A stretch of 64,000 bases of DNA, from positions 744,001 to 808,000 of the forward strand of contig NZ_OY787464.1 in NCBI RefSeq assembly GCF_963678845.1, written 5' to 3'. Origin of the DNA: an uncultured Bacteroides sp. Lineage in GTDB: Bacteria > Bacteroidota > Bacteroidia > Bacteroidales > Bacteroidaceae. Every line of letters begins with the position of its first letter. Positions within the stretch are counted from its first letter, which is position 1. The notes below the pieces were generated by a model. The model was not told where the DNA came from. It did no database searches and worked only from the letters and a program-made list of their open reading frames with translations. Shown here piece after piece: positions 51,086 to 62,100 of the stretch. The position numbers and the translations under genes are program-made.

Positions 51086-51841
51086 ATGTTAGCAAAAAGA
51101 ATTATACCTTGCCTGGATATTAAAAACGGAACAACCGTAAAAGGTACAAACTTTGTCAATCTGCGCGAAGCTGGTGACCCAGTAGAACTGGGACGTGCTT
51201 ACAGCGAACAGGGAGCCGACGAGTTGGTATTTCTTGATATTACAGCAAGCCACGAAGGACGAAAAACTTTTACTGACCTGGTAAAGCGTGTTGCAGCAAA
51301 CATCAGCATTCCTTTCACTGTTGGTGGAGGAATCAATGAACTGCAAGATGTTGACCGCCTACTAAATGCCGGCGCTGATAAAGTTTCTATAAATTCTTCA
51401 GCCATTCGCAACCCACAACTAATAAGCAATATTGCAAAACATTTTGGTTCACAGGTTTGTGTAGTGGCTATTGATGCTAAAGAACAAAACAATCTTTGGA
51501 AATGTTATCTGAACGGAGGACGGATTGAGACTGACAAGGAACTGATTTCATGGGCGAAAGAGGCTGCTGATCGTGGAGCAGGAGAAATTCTTTTTACCAG
51601 TATGAATCATGACGGCGTTAAAACCGGATATGCAAATGATACTCTGGCTCTTTTATCAGACTCTTTACCTATACCGATTATTGCATCGGGTGGAGCCGGC
51701 ACAATGGAACATTTCAAAGATACTTTTACTTTAGGGAAAGCAGATGCCGCTTTGGCTGCCAGTGTTTTTCATTTCGGAGAAATTAAAATTTCCGAATTAA
51801 AAGATTATCTTTGTGCACAAGGAATAACTGTCAGAAAGTAA
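51086..51841 (+). CDS. hisF: Imidazole glycerol phosphate synthase, cyclase subunit
   Basis: The 251-residue TIM barrel starts LAKRIIPCLDIKNGTTVKG (catalytic Asp11), with TVGGGI, the second Asp in TSMNHDGVKTGYA and ASGGAG. With HisH it makes imidazole glycerol phosphate and AICAR. It lies 10 bp after hisA. Confidence 0.97.
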   Translation: MLAKRIIPCLDIKNGTTVKGTNFVNLREAGDPVELGRAYSEQGADELVFLDITASHEGRKTFTDLVKRVAANISIPFTVGGGINELQDVDRLLNAGADKVSINSSAIRNPQLISNIAKHFGSQVCVVAIDAKEQNNLWKCYLNGGRIETDKELISWAKEAADRGAGEILFTSMNHDGVKTGYANDTLALLSDSLPIPIIASGGAGTMEHFKDTFTLGKADAALAASVFHFGEIKISELKDYLCAQGITVRK

Positions 51842-51876
51842 CAAATCAAATAATGAATTATTAATTATATTACATC

Positions 51877-52473
51877 ATGGATTTAGATTTTAATAAAATG
51901 GATGGATTAATTCCGGCTATCATACAAGATAATCTCACCTCAAAAGTATTGATGCTTGGTTTCATGAACAAAGAAGCTTATGAAAAAACCGTAGCAACAG
52001 CACAGGTGACATTCTTTAGCCGTACAAAGAACAGACTTTGGACTAAAGGAGAAGAAAGCGGAAATTTCCTGAATGTTGTATCCATCAAAGAAGACTGTGA
52101 TAAAGACACCTTATTGATTAAGGTAAATCCTGTTGGTCCTGTTTGCCATACCGGCTCAGACACTTGCTGGGATGAAGAAAACACAGAAGACATAATGTTT
52201 CTAAAGTATTTGCAGGATTTTATCTGCAAACGCCATGAGGAAATGCCTGAAAAATCATATACTACTTCTTTATTTAATTCCGGCGTAAACCGAATGGCTC
52301 AAAAGGTAGGTGAAGAGGCTGTAGAAACTGTAATTGAAGCTACTAACGGAACAAATGACCGTTTAATATATGAAGCATCAGATTTGATTTATCACCTGAT
52401 TGTTCTTCTCACTTCTAAGGGCTATCGAATTGAAGACCTGGCCCGCGAACTTAAAAAAAGACATAAAGAATAA
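51877..52473 (+). CDS. hisIE: Bifunctional PRA-cyclohydrolase / PRA-pyrophosphatase
   Basis: The 198-residue fusion has HisI at 1-105 (MLGFMNKEAY, the zinc site with DCDKDTLL and CHTGSDTCW) and HisE at about 110-198 (MAQKVGEEAVETVIEA). It performs steps 2 and 3 of histidine synthesis. Fusion is common in the phylum. Remaining his genes are not in the window. Confidence 0.96.
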   Translation: MDLDFNKMDGLIPAIIQDNLTSKVLMLGFMNKEAYEKTVATAQVTFFSRTKNRLWTKGEESGNFLNVVSIKEDCDKDTLLIKVNPVGPVCHTGSDTCWDEENTEDIMFLKYLQDFICKRHEEMPEKSYTTSLFNSGVNRMAQKVGEEAVETVIEATNGTNDRLIYEASDLIYHLIVLLTSKGYRIEDLARELKKRHKE

Positions 52474-52485
52474 AAGCAAAATAAT

Positions 52486-53286
52486 ATGAGCGAACCACTC
52501 ATTAACTATCAGAATGTAGAAATTGCCCAACAGGATAACTGGTTGCTGAACAATGTGAATATGCGACTCAATGCTGGCGATTTTTTATATATAATAGGGA
52601 AAGTAGGCTCTGGAAAAACGAGTCTGCTTAAAACTATTTATGGAGAATTGAGTATCGTTTCAGGAGAAGCTGAGGTTTTAGGCAATAATCTGCGAACCAT
52701 TAAACGAAAAAACATTCCGCAACTAAGACGAAAGTTAGGAATAGTGTTTCAGGATTTTCAGCTACTCACAGATCGCACTGTAAACGACAATCTGGAGTTT
52801 GTATTGCGTGCTACCGGTTGGAAAAACAAACAGGAAATAAAAGATCGGATTGCAGAGGTTTTAGAACAGGTGGGAATGGCTGATAAAGGGAATAAAATAC
52901 CCAATGAGCTTTCCGGTGGAGAGCAACAGCGCATTGTTATTGCCAGAGCTATACTAAACTCTCCCTCTATTATCCTGGCCGACGAACCAACAGGTAATCT
53001 GGATTCAGAAACAGGAAGAAAAATAGTAGAGCTACTTCATGAAATTAGCCGCAATGGATCTTCTGTGATTATGACAACGCATAATATTCAATTGCTAAAA
53101 GAGTTTCCGGGATTAGTTCTCAGATGTAAAAACAATGAATTACTGGATGTAACTCAGGAGTTTTATGAAGAGACAATAGTTCAGGAAACTACAGAACAAG
53201 AAAAGCAAGAGAATAAAGAACCGATCTTAGAAACGACTTGCTCGCAAGCCGAATTTGTAAGTGAAGAGGATACGGATAAAGAATAA
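52486..53286 (+). CDS. ftsE: FtsE-type ABC ATPase with acidic tail
   Basis: The 266-residue ATPase has Walker A GKVGSGKT (38-45), the Q-loop FQDFQLL, signature LSGGEQQR (142-149), Walker B IILADEPTGNLD (162-173) and H-loop TTHN. It closely resembles FtsE, which works with FtsX to control septal peptidoglycan hydrolysis. After residue 220 a Glu-rich tail of about 45 residues is unusual. No ftsX lies nearby. It sits 12 bp after hisIE, between amino-acid genes, probably by history rather than function. Confidence 0.88.
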   Translation: MSEPLINYQNVEIAQQDNWLLNNVNMRLNAGDFLYIIGKVGSGKTSLLKTIYGELSIVSGEAEVLGNNLRTIKRKNIPQLRRKLGIVFQDFQLLTDRTVNDNLEFVLRATGWKNKQEIKDRIAEVLEQVGMADKGNKIPNELSGGEQQRIVIARAILNSPSIILADEPTGNLDSETGRKIVELLHEISRNGSSVIMTTHNIQLLKEFPGLVLRCKNNELLDVTQEFYEETIVQETTEQEKQENKEPILETTCSQAEFVSEEDTDKE

Positions 53287-53311
53287 ATATTAATTTAATA
53301 GTGTAAAGAAG

Positions 53312-54631
53312 ATGAAAGTTTTAAAGTTTGGAGGTACTTCCGTTGGTTCTGCCGAACGGATGAAAGAGGTAGCCAAATTAATAACCGATGGTGAAAAGAA
53401 GATTGTAGTGCTTTCTGCAATGTCAGGCACAACAAATACTTTAGTTGAAATTTCGGATTACTTATATAAAAAGAATCCTGAAGGTGCTAATGAAATTATC
53501 AATAAGTTGGAAAAGAAATATAAACAACATGTTGATGAGCTCTATTCTACAGCAGAATATAAACAAAAAGGACTTGAGATTATAAAATCCCATTTTGACT
53601 ATATTCGTTCTTACACCAAAGATCTATTTACACTTTTTGAAGAAAAAGTGGTTCTTGCACAAGGTGAATTGATTTCCACTGCAATGGTAACTAATTATCT
53701 TTGCGAATGTGGAGTGAAATCTGTTTTACTTCCTGCTTTGGAATTTATGCGTACAGATAAAAACGCTGAACCAGATCCTACATATATTAAAGAGAAACTT
53801 CAAATACAATTAGAACTTTTCCCGGACGCTGAAATTTATATCACTCAAGGCTTCATTTGCCGCAATGCTTATGGCGAAATTGATAACTTGCAGCGCGGAG
53901 GTAGTGACTATACCGCTTCACTAATTGGTGCAGCAGTTAAAGCTTCTGAAATTCAGATATGGACAGATATTGACGGTCTTCACAACAATGATCCTCGCGT
54001 TGTTGATAAAACAACTCCTGTACGTCAGTTACACTTTGAAGAAGCTGCTGAATTAGCTTACTTCGGAGCGAAGATTCTTCATCCCACTTGTGTGCAACCT
54101 GCTAAATATGGAAATATTCCGGTCCGTTTATTAAATACTATGGAACCTACTGCTCCTGGTACATTAATATCTAACGAAACTGAGAAGAGCAAGATTAAAG
54201 CTGTTGCTGCAAAAGATAATATCACTGCGATCAAAATCAAGTCAAGCCGTATGCTACTTGCGCACGGATTCCTTCGCAAGGTATTTGAGATCTTTGAAAG
54301 CTACCAGACTTCAATTGACATGGTTTGTACATCGGAAGTTGGTGTTTCGGTTTCAGTAGACAATACAAAACACTTGCCTGAGATTCTTGATGATCTGAAG
54401 AAATACGGTACTGTTACTGTTGACAAAGATATGTGTATTGTTTGCGTTGTTGGTGATTTAGAATGGGAAAATGTAGGATTCGAAGCCACAGCTCTTGATG
54501 CTATGCGCAACATTCCGGTTCGTATGATTTCTTTTGGAGGAAGTAATTACAATATTTCATTCCTTATCCGGGAATCTGATAAAAAAGAAGCATTACAATC
54601 TCTCAGCAATGTGCTGTTCAATAAAAAATAA
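53312..54631 (+). CDS. lysC: Aspartate kinase
   Basis: The 439-residue kinase starts MKVLKFGGTSVGSAERM (KFGGTS motif), has QGFICRNAYGEIDNLQRGGSDYTA, WTDIDGLHNNDPR, and two C-terminal ACT domains (about 300-439) for feedback control. It starts the aspartate pathway to lysine, threonine and methionine. It is monofunctional, with no homoserine dehydrogenase fused. lysA begins at the next base. Confidence 0.96.
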   Translation: MKVLKFGGTSVGSAERMKEVAKLITDGEKKIVVLSAMSGTTNTLVEISDYLYKKNPEGANEIINKLEKKYKQHVDELYSTAEYKQKGLEIIKSHFDYIRSYTKDLFTLFEEKVVLAQGELISTAMVTNYLCECGVKSVLLPALEFMRTDKNAEPDPTYIKEKLQIQLELFPDAEIYITQGFICRNAYGEIDNLQRGGSDYTASLIGAAVKASEIQIWTDIDGLHNNDPRVVDKTTPVRQLHFEEAAELAYFGAKILHPTCVQPAKYGNIPVRLLNTMEPTAPGTLISNETEKSKIKAVAAKDNITAIKIKSSRMLLAHGFLRKVFEIFESYQTSIDMVCTSEVGVSVSVDNTKHLPEILDDLKKYGTVTVDKDMCIVCVVGDLEWENVGFEATALDAMRNIPVRMISFGGSNYNISFLIRESDKKEALQSLSNVLFNKK

Positions 54632-55798
54632 ATGGATATGAAAGGGACCTTCCCAATAAATAAATTCCGTGAATTAGAAACTCCATTCTATTTTTACGAT
54701 ACTAAAATATTACGGGATACACTTGATTGTGTAAACAATGAAGCAAAAAAGTATGGTAATTACATTGTTCACTATGCTGTAAAGGCTAATGCTAACTCAA
54801 AAGTTCTTTCTATTATCAGAGAGAACTATTTAGGAGCCGACTGTGTTAGCGGCGGAGAGATTCGTGCCTCAATAAAAGCTGGTTTCCCTGCTTCAAAGAT
54901 TGTATTTGCAGGGGTAGGAAAAGCCGACTGGGAAATTAATCTTGGATTAGATTACGGCATTTTCTGCTTTAATGTAGAATCCATCCCGGAACTTGAGGTT
55001 ATTAATGAACTTGCTGGTGCAAAAGGCAAGATTGCCTCAATTGCTTTACGCATTAATCCCAATGTAGGTGCACATACTCATGCCAATATTACTACCGGAC
55101 TGAAAGAAAATAAGTTTGGTATTAATATGGAAGATATGGACGATGTACTTGATAAGGTAAATGAACTTTCTAATGTAAAATTATTAGGCCTGCATTTCCA
55201 TATCGGTTCACAAATCCTTGATATGGGAGATTTCGTAGGACTTTGTAATCGTATAAACGAAATACAGGAACACATGTACAAACGCCGCATTATTGTGGAA
55301 CATATTAATGTAGGTGGTGGATTAGGCATTGATTACCAACATCCAAACAGACAGCCTATTCCTGATTTTGCAGCATACTTCGCTACATTCCATAAACATT
55401 TGAAATTGAGTCCATCACAAACATTGCATTTTGAGTTGGGACGATCAATTGTGGGCCAGTGCGGAAGTTTAATCAGCAAAGTATTATACATCAAACAAGG
55501 AGCAAATAAACAATTTGCAATTCTTGATGGTGGAATGACAGACCTTATTCGTCCGGCATTATATCAGGCTTATCATAAGATAGAAAATATCACTTCTGAA
55601 GAACCTATAGAAAAATATGATGTAGTTGGACCAATATGTGAATCTTCGGATGTATTTGGTAAAGCGTTCGACATGAACAAAGCTAAAAGAGGAGATTTAT
55701 TTGCTCTTCGTTCTGCCGGTGCATACGGTGAGATTATGGCTTCGGGATATAATTGCAGAGCACTTCCTAAAGGATATACCTCAGATGAGCTGATGTAA
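54632..55798 (+). CDS. lysA: Diaminopimelate decarboxylase
   Basis: The 388-residue PLP enzyme has the lysine in VHYAVKANAN, GADCVSGGEI, the PLP-phosphate loop NVGGGLGIDY, ELGRSIVGQCG, and the catalytic Cys motif GPICESSDVFGK. It makes lysine from meso-diaminopimelate. The start codon follows the lysC stop directly; a second ATG is two codons on. This is the last gene of the operon. Confidence 0.96.
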   Translation: MDMKGTFPINKFRELETPFYFYDTKILRDTLDCVNNEAKKYGNYIVHYAVKANANSKVLSIIRENYLGADCVSGGEIRASIKAGFPASKIVFAGVGKADWEINLGLDYGIFCFNVESIPELEVINELAGAKGKIASIALRINPNVGAHTHANITTGLKENKFGINMEDMDDVLDKVNELSNVKLLGLHFHIGSQILDMGDFVGLCNRINEIQEHMYKRRIIVEHINVGGGLGIDYQHPNRQPIPDFAAYFATFHKHLKLSPSQTLHFELGRSIVGQCGSLISKVLYIKQGANKQFAILDGGMTDLIRPALYQAYHKIENITSEEPIEKYDVVGPICESSDVFGKAFDMNKAKRGDLFALRSAGAYGEIMASGYNCRALPKGYTSDELM

Positions 55799-55817
55799 CT
55801 TAAAAGAGAAAAAGATG

Positions 55818-55844
55818 AAGGGATGAACCAAAAGTTTATCCCTT
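55818..55844 (+). terminator. Terminator after lysA
   Basis: A 10-bp stem with one G-U pair (AAGGGATGAA with TTTATCCCTT), a 7-base loop and a T6 tail, 19 bp after the lysA stop codon. Confidence 0.65.
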
Positions 55845-55929
55845 TTTTATTATCTGTCAAGCATTAGCTAATACAAAATATTATGTTGCAAAAAACGAAT
55901 ACTATAGATATTAATTCCAATATTTAGTT

Positions 55930-55937
55930 TAATTTTG
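55930..55937 (+). promoter_or_regulatory. -7 promoter element that decides the glycosyltransferase start
   Basis: TAATTTTG fits TAnnTTTG and overlaps the farthest upstream in-frame start (55935), so translation must start at the ATG of 55965. Confidence 0.6.
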
Positions 55938-55964
55938 CATCAACAAAAAAACAGAAAATACGCA

Positions 55965-57134
55965 ATGAACTTATTTACCTTCAATATAGTTGAGATTATA
56001 TTACTAGTCTCACTTGGTTTGTTTCTGATCATACAGATTATCTACTATTTCAGCTTATACAATCAATTACATGCACATAACAAGACTGCTAATAATGGAG
56101 ATTTGATTTATGAGACAGAACTCCCTCCTATATCAGTAATTATTAGCGCACGTAATGAATCGGAAAATCTGCAAAAGTATTTGCCTTCTGTTCTTGAGCA
56201 AGATTACCCGGAGTTTGAAGTTATTGTTATCAATGATGGATCTACAGATGAAAGTGAAGATGTTCTTTCAGCATTTGAAGAAAAATACACTAATCTTTAT
56301 CACACTTTTACCCCTGATGGAGCACGCTACATCAGTAGTAAAAAGTTAGCACTCACTCTGGGTATTAAAGCCAGCAAACATAACTGGTTAGTCTTTACGG
56401 AAGCAGATTGTCGTCCGGCCAGTAAGGACTGGTTAAAGCTGATGGCCAGAAACTTTTCTCCCCGTACAGATATTGTTTTAGGTTATAGCGGATATGAGCA
56501 AGAGAATGGATGGTTTCAACGTAAAGTTGCTTTCAGTAATCTTTTTATGTCAATGCGCTACCTGGGATTTGCTCTGATTAATAAAACGTATATGGGTATT
56601 GGTCGCAACATGGCCTACCGCAAAGAATTATTCTTCAAGAATAAAGGATTCTCTTCTCACCTTAATCTGCAACGTGGTGATGATGATTTATTTATTAATC
56701 AGGTGGCAACACCATTCAACACAAGAGTGGAAACATCACCAGGAGCAGTTATCAGAATGGAACCTCCCTACGGATTTAAAAGCTGGAAAGAAGAAAAAGT
56801 GAGCTATCTGGCTACATCACACTATTATCATGGTATGCAAAGGTATTTATTAGGTTTTGAAACAACATCACGCTTACTATTCTTAGCAATAACCATTGCA
56901 ACTATAGCATTTGGTATCATTGACAAACAATGGGTGGTACTTGGTATTGCTATTCTGGCATATATTCTCCGTTACATTATGCAGGTAATAATTGTAAACC
57001 AGACAGCAACGGATTTTGAAGAAAAGAAATACTACTTCACTCTGCCTATCTTTGATGTGACAGAACCTCTTGATGTACTGCAATTTAAATTATTCAGAAA
57101 GATTCGTGGAAAAGCTGATTACATGAAAAGGTAA
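55965..57134 (+). CDS. Membrane-bound family 2 glycosyltransferase
   Basis: The 389-residue protein has an N-terminal membrane helix (about 7-29), a GT2 domain (PPISVIISARNESENL, INDGSTDES, TEADCRP as the DxD region, QRGDDDLF) and C-terminal membrane helices (about 300-345). This layout fits processive or lipid-linked sugar transferases of the outer envelope. The substrate is unknown. Its last 41 bp overlap the 3' end of the opposite-strand sensor kinase gene. Confidence 0.87.
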   Translation: MNLFTFNIVEIILLVSLGLFLIIQIIYYFSLYNQLHAHNKTANNGDLIYETELPPISVIISARNESENLQKYLPSVLEQDYPEFEVIVINDGSTDESEDVLSAFEEKYTNLYHTFTPDGARYISSKKLALTLGIKASKHNWLVFTEADCRPASKDWLKLMARNFSPRTDIVLGYSGYEQENGWFQRKVAFSNLFMSMRYLGFALINKTYMGIGRNMAYRKELFFKNKGFSSHLNLQRGDDDLFINQVATPFNTRVETSPGAVIRMEPPYGFKSWKEEKVSYLATSHYYHGMQRYLLGFETTSRLLFLAITIATIAFGIIDKQWVVLGIAILAYILRYIMQVIIVNQTATDFEEKKYYFTLPIFDVTEPLDVLQFKLFRKIRGKADYMKR

Positions 57135-58449
57135 CAGAAAACTTAGTATACTTATTTAATTCAGAAACGATATCAATCTTACCTCCATATATGGAGAATA
57201 TCTTAAAAGATAAACTCAGGCCTATTCCATTTCCGGAATAGGCTCTTGTATTTGTAGCCCGATAAAAAGACTGAAAAATCTTTTTTATTTCGTTTTCAGG
57301 AATACCTATACCATAATCTTCTACTTCAACAACAATCTTCTCATCAGCCATAAAAAGCCTTATATCCACTTTATCCTTTGAATATTTACAAGCATTCGTA
57401 ATAATATTCTGGAATGCAATTTTCAGCAAATAAGGGTTGGCTTTTAATATAAATAAATTATTAGGTATCTTCTCTGAAATAAAATTTACCCTACTTACAT
57501 CATCAGCTAATTGACGTAAAATATCATCTAAAGAAACAGACTCTATTGAGTTTTTAAGAAACTCTTCATCCTGGTGTGAAAGAAATAATAAATTCCTTGT
57601 CAATTGGGATATTCGTTTACTTTCAGCAAATATACGTTCCAGTGCCTTTTGATATTCAGCAACAGAACGTTCCTTTAGCAAAGTGATTTCACATTCTCCC
57701 TGAATGGCAGTTATGGGATTGTTCAATTCATGAGAAGCATTGGATATAAATGACTTCTCAGACTGAAAAGCAGAATCAAGCCTGTCAAGCATTTCATTCA
57801 GCGTGCAGGTAAGCTGATCCAGCTCATCTTTATTAGAGGATGTTTTTAAACGAATTTTCAGATTATTACCACGAATTCTTTTCAGTTCGTCAAGTATCTG
57901 ATGTAACGGTGCAATTATTCTACTGGAATATACGCGGCCGGTTATGTATATCAACACAGAACTAAAAAGCAAAAGCAGAATCATCAATACAAGCATGTGC
58001 TGATGAATTCTTTCTCCATAAGTATTCTGTGACAGAACGATAGCAATAAAATCGCCCTGATTGTCGGGATAATACAACGCAACTCCTAACTGATTGTCAT
58101 TTTTGAAATGAATCAATGAACCAGCCAGTAAACTAGCAACCTGTTTCCGGGTAAGATAAGTATATAACGTACCTTTTGAAAATGAAAGACTATCAGTATT
58201 AAAGAGAATTTCTTCTGCATTAGGCAATAGTTCATCATACTTTTGTTCTATTATTTTATAAGTACGAGAATCTACTTCATCTTTTTCCCAATGCTTCTGT
58301 GCTGTAAGATTTACTTTCTCGACCAATAATGAATCAAAGATTTTATCTATGTAATGAGATGTAAAGAAATAAAAGATAATTATGACTAAGGTTATAATAC
58401 AGACTGTAACCGTAGTATAAAACATGGCTATTTTATGCCCTAACTTCAT
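57094..58449 (-). CDS. Sensor histidine kinase of the efflux operon
   Basis: The 451-residue kinase has two membrane helices (about 8-30 and 150-172), a periplasmic sensor region between them, a HAMP domain, the phospho-acceptor His240 in SHELNNPITAI, N-box NACKYS, DYGIGI and GNGIGLSL ATP-binding boxes. The sequence HELNNP replaces the usual HELRTP. It probably senses metal ions in the periplasm, as CusS does. It lies 11 bp after its regulator and overlaps the glycosyltransferase gene tail to tail. Confidence 0.92.
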   Translation of the reverse strand: MKLGHKIAMFYTTVTVCIITLVIIIFYFFTSHYIDKIFDSLLVEKVNLTAQKHWEKDEVDSRTYKIIEQKYDELLPNAEEILFNTDSLSFSKGTLYTYLTRKQVASLLAGSLIHFKNDNQLGVALYYPDNQGDFIAIVLSQNTYGERIHQHMLVLMILLLLFSSVLIYITGRVYSSRIIAPLHQILDELKRIRGNNLKIRLKTSSNKDELDQLTCTLNEMLDRLDSAFQSEKSFISNASHELNNPITAIQGECEITLLKERSVAEYQKALERIFAESKRISQLTRNLLFLSHQDEEFLKNSIESVSLDDILRQLADDVSRVNFISEKIPNNLFILKANPYLLKIAFQNIITNACKYSKDKVDIRLFMADEKIVVEVEDYGIGIPENEIKKIFQSFYRATNTRAYSGNGIGLSLSFKIFSIYGGKIDIVSELNKYTKFSVTFSCNQLFHESF

Positions 58450-58460
58450 AATCTTCTATA

Positions 58461-59141
58461 TTAATGTGCTTCCATTATATATCCCATTCCTACAACCGTA
58501 TGAATAAGTTTATCATCAAAGTTCTTATCAATTTTTGCACGTAGGTAGTTTACATAAACATCCACAACATTTGTGTTTGTATCAAAATTCTTGTCCCAAA
58601 CATCTTTAAGGAGAATGGAGCGAGTAAGCATGCACCCCTGATGTGTCATAAAACACTCCAGCAAACGGTATTCTTTAACTGTTAAATCAATTTCAAGGCC
58701 ATTACGTTCGGCTCTCCTTGTAATACAATTCAAAGTCAAGTCACCACAAGTAAGCATACCGGTAAGTCCCTCTTCATTTCCTCTGCGAAGCAGGGCTTTT
58801 ATTCTTGCCTCCAACTCCTGAAAGCTAAAAGGCTTAACAAGATAATCATCAGCTCCCGCATCCAATCCATTTACTATATCTTCTGTGGTACCTAAAGCTG
58901 TAAGCATAATTACCGGAGATTGAAATCCATAGTTCTGCCGATAAAGTTTACATAGTTCAAGCCCACCCATCCGAGGCATGATAATGTCAAAGATAAGCAA
59001 CTGAAATGTTTCTTTACGAATCAGTTCCCAAGCCTCAACACCATCATAGGCCACACTAACCTCATGTCCAAACTCACTCAATCCACGTTCTATAAACGAG
59101 GCTATGTTGATTTCATCTTCTACCAATATAATTTTTGCCAT
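58461..59141 (-). CDS. OmpR-family response regulator
   Basis: The 226-residue regulator has a receiver domain (phospho-acceptor Asp52 in IFDIIMPRMGG, Lys in YLVKPFS) and a winged-helix output domain (VKEYRLLECFMTHQG, VDVYVNYLRAKID). It is the CusR/CopR type and should control the adjacent RND operon. It is encoded 37 bp after the pump gene, so the regulators may be expressed with the pump as positive feedback. Confidence 0.93.
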   Translation of the reverse strand: MAKIILVEDEINIASFIERGLSEFGHEVSVAYDGVEAWELIRKETFQLLIFDIIMPRMGGLELCKLYRQNYGFQSPVIMLTALGTTEDIVNGLDAGADDYLVKPFSFQELEARIKALLRRGNEEGLTGMLTCGDLTLNCITRRAERNGLEIDLTVKEYRLLECFMTHQGCMLTRSILLKDVWDKNFDTNTNVVDVYVNYLRAKIDKNFDDKLIHTVVGMGYIMEAH

Positions 59142-59178
59142 ATCGATCTATTAGATTGTATAATTACAAAGATAATTA

Positions 59179-62100
59179 TTATAATTTCTTTTGATGCAAA
59201 TTGCCATGTTTATCATATAACATCTTTCTATATATAATTTCTACAATAAGTGGAAAGACGAATAGAGTAAAGAAAGTAGCTCCTACAAGTCCGCCAATAA
59301 TTACAATAGCAAGTGGGCGCTGCGATTCCGATCCAATTCCATGGCTCATTGCTGCCGGCATTAATCCGATAGCAGCCATAGCAGCAGTCATTACCACAGG
59401 TCGTACCCGGGAATGCATACTCCTCTTTATTGAATCTTCTAAAGAGAGTTTCTTCTTTAAATTCTCCTTAATATCTGAAATCATAATTACTCCATTCTGA
59501 ATACAGATACCAAACAGCGCAATAAAACCAATGCCCGCTGAAATTGAAAAATTGAAATGCGTTATGATCAGGGCCACTATACCACCCACAGCAGCAAAAG
59601 GAACATTGAGCAGCACCAGTCCGGCGTCACGGGCATTAGAGAACAATACAAAAAGAATGATAAAGATTATCGCAATACTAATAGGTACAACCTGCCCAAG
59701 CCTGTTGGATGCTCGTTGCTGATTTTCAAAATCGCCGGTCCACTTAAGTGAATACCCCTCCGGAAGATGGACTGAAGCATTTACTTTTTTCTGTGCCTCG
59801 GCTACAGCTGTTCCCATATCTCTTCCACGTACCGAGAACTTCACAGCACAAAAACGGGAATGATCATCACGGAAAATAATTAAAGGTCCGGTTATTGTTT
59901 TAATCTCTGCCAACTCTTTAATAGGAATCATTGATCCATCCATTGCCGGAACCAGAATCTTACCTATTTCATCTTCTGTTTTCCTAAATTCAGGGCTGTA
60001 TCGAACAACAATATTAAACTTTCGTTCATCCTCATAAAGCAATGAAGCCGATTTACCACCAATTGCCATTTCAATGATAGATTGCACATCTTCTTTAGCA
60101 ACACCATAGCGGGCAAGCATCTTCTCATTTAATTCTATACGGAGTTCCGGCTGACCGATATTACGAATAATACCCAAATCTTCAATACCTTTCACTTTCG
60201 ATAGAATCTTGTTGATTTCAACAGCTTTCTTTTCCGATTTATATAAATCCTTTCCAAAAACCTTCACGGCAATGGAACCTTTAACACCACTGGCAGCTTC
60301 CTCCACATTGTCCGTGATAGGTTGCGAGAAATTAAAATCAATGCCTGGATAGACGGAAAGCCGATTCTGCATTTTTTCAATAAGCTGCGCTTTGGTTAGA
60401 CCACTCTTCCAATCCTTTTCCGCATAAATGTCTACAAAGAATTCTATATTATAAAATCCTGTAGCATCTGTTCCATCATTAGGACGGCCTGTTTGTGAAA
60501 GAACTTGTTTTACTTCCGGAAAAGAAGTCAGTTCTTTCCGCATTTTATTGGCCAGAGCAACAGACTCATTCAACGAAATACTTTGAGGAAGAGTTGCCCG
60601 GACATAAATAGATCCTTCGTTGAGCTGAGGCAAGAATTCCGAACCCAGCAAAGAAAATGAAGCTAACCCTGCTACAGCAATAGCTGTTGCCACTAAGATT
60701 GTTATTTTCTTATGCGAATAACATCGTTCAAAGAAAGCTGCGAATTTATCATTGATATACTTCACGAAATGATTATCCTTCTCACGCACATTCTTTTTCA
60801 GCAACATGGAAGATAAAACAGGAACTAAAGTCAAAGTAAAAATCAGTGCACCAAGCAAGGCAAATCCAAGTGTAAATGCCAATGGTGAGAACATCTTACC
60901 TTCAACCTTTTGAAAAGAAAAAATAGGAAGAAGTGCTGTGATAATAATCAATTTAGAGAAAAATACCGCTTTTCCTTTTTCTTTTGCCGTATTTCTGATT
61001 AATCCCATTTTTGACATGCGATTAAAGGTAGGCATTCCCACTTCCCGGGCTCGTGCATCTAATGCTACAAATAATCCTTCTACCATTACCACTGCTCCAT
61101 CGGTTATTATACCAAAGTCAATGGCTCCCATAGAAAGCAGATTAGCAGACATACCCATTATATTTAAGCAGATAAAGGCGAACAACAGTGCTAATGGAAT
61201 TACTATGGAAACTATTACCGTTGTCCGCCAATCTGCCATAAAAATAAGTACTATAAAGGTTACGAGTAATATTCCTTCAATCAGATTATGTGTTACCGTA
61301 TCAACCGCCAGATTCACTAAATTCTCCCTGTCATAGAAAGGTACAATCTCTACATCTTTAGGCAATACATTTTTATTAATATCGGTTATTTTTGCTTTCA
61401 AATCGGCTATCACAGCACCAGGATTTTCTCCCTTACGCATAAGTACTATACCCTCTACCACATCATTATCTGCCATACGCCCAACTTGTCCTAATCTGGG
61501 CAATGCAGATTCGTGAACGTTGGCCAGATGTCTTACTAAAACAGGTGTGCCTTTGATGTTCTTTACAACAATATTTCTGATTTCATCCAGATCATTGATA
61601 AGACCAATTCCCCTTACCACATAGGCCTGCGAACTCTTGGTTATAACATCTCCTCCTACGTTTATATTACTTTTGGCAATGGCATTATACAATTCCAGTG
61701 AGCTGATTCCGTAATTTCTGAGCTGATTGGGGTTTACGCTTACTTCAAAAGTTTTCACCTCACCACCAAAGCTAACAATATCTGCCACGCCGGGCACAGA
61801 GCGCAAATTACGTTCAATAGTCCAGTCCTGAATAGTTTTGAGTTCCCGGGCGCTTCTATTTTTACTCCGAAGTGTATAACGGAAAATCTCTCCTGTAGGA
61901 CCTGAAATTGGCTGCACATTCGGTTTAACACCATCCGGAAGATCGGCATCACCTAATAAATTATAGACCTGCTGACGTGCAAAAGAGTCGTCAACATGAT
62001 CATCAAACATGACATTAATTACCGAAAGTCCAAACAACGTTGTACTACGAATATCCGTTTTCTTTTGAACCGAGTTCATTGAAATTTCAATAGGAATCGT

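Noticed and set aside
60938..61336. 132-codon open frame on the plus strand
   Set aside because: It is antisense to the RND pump gene, whose family match is certain; no family resemblance or promoter supports it.
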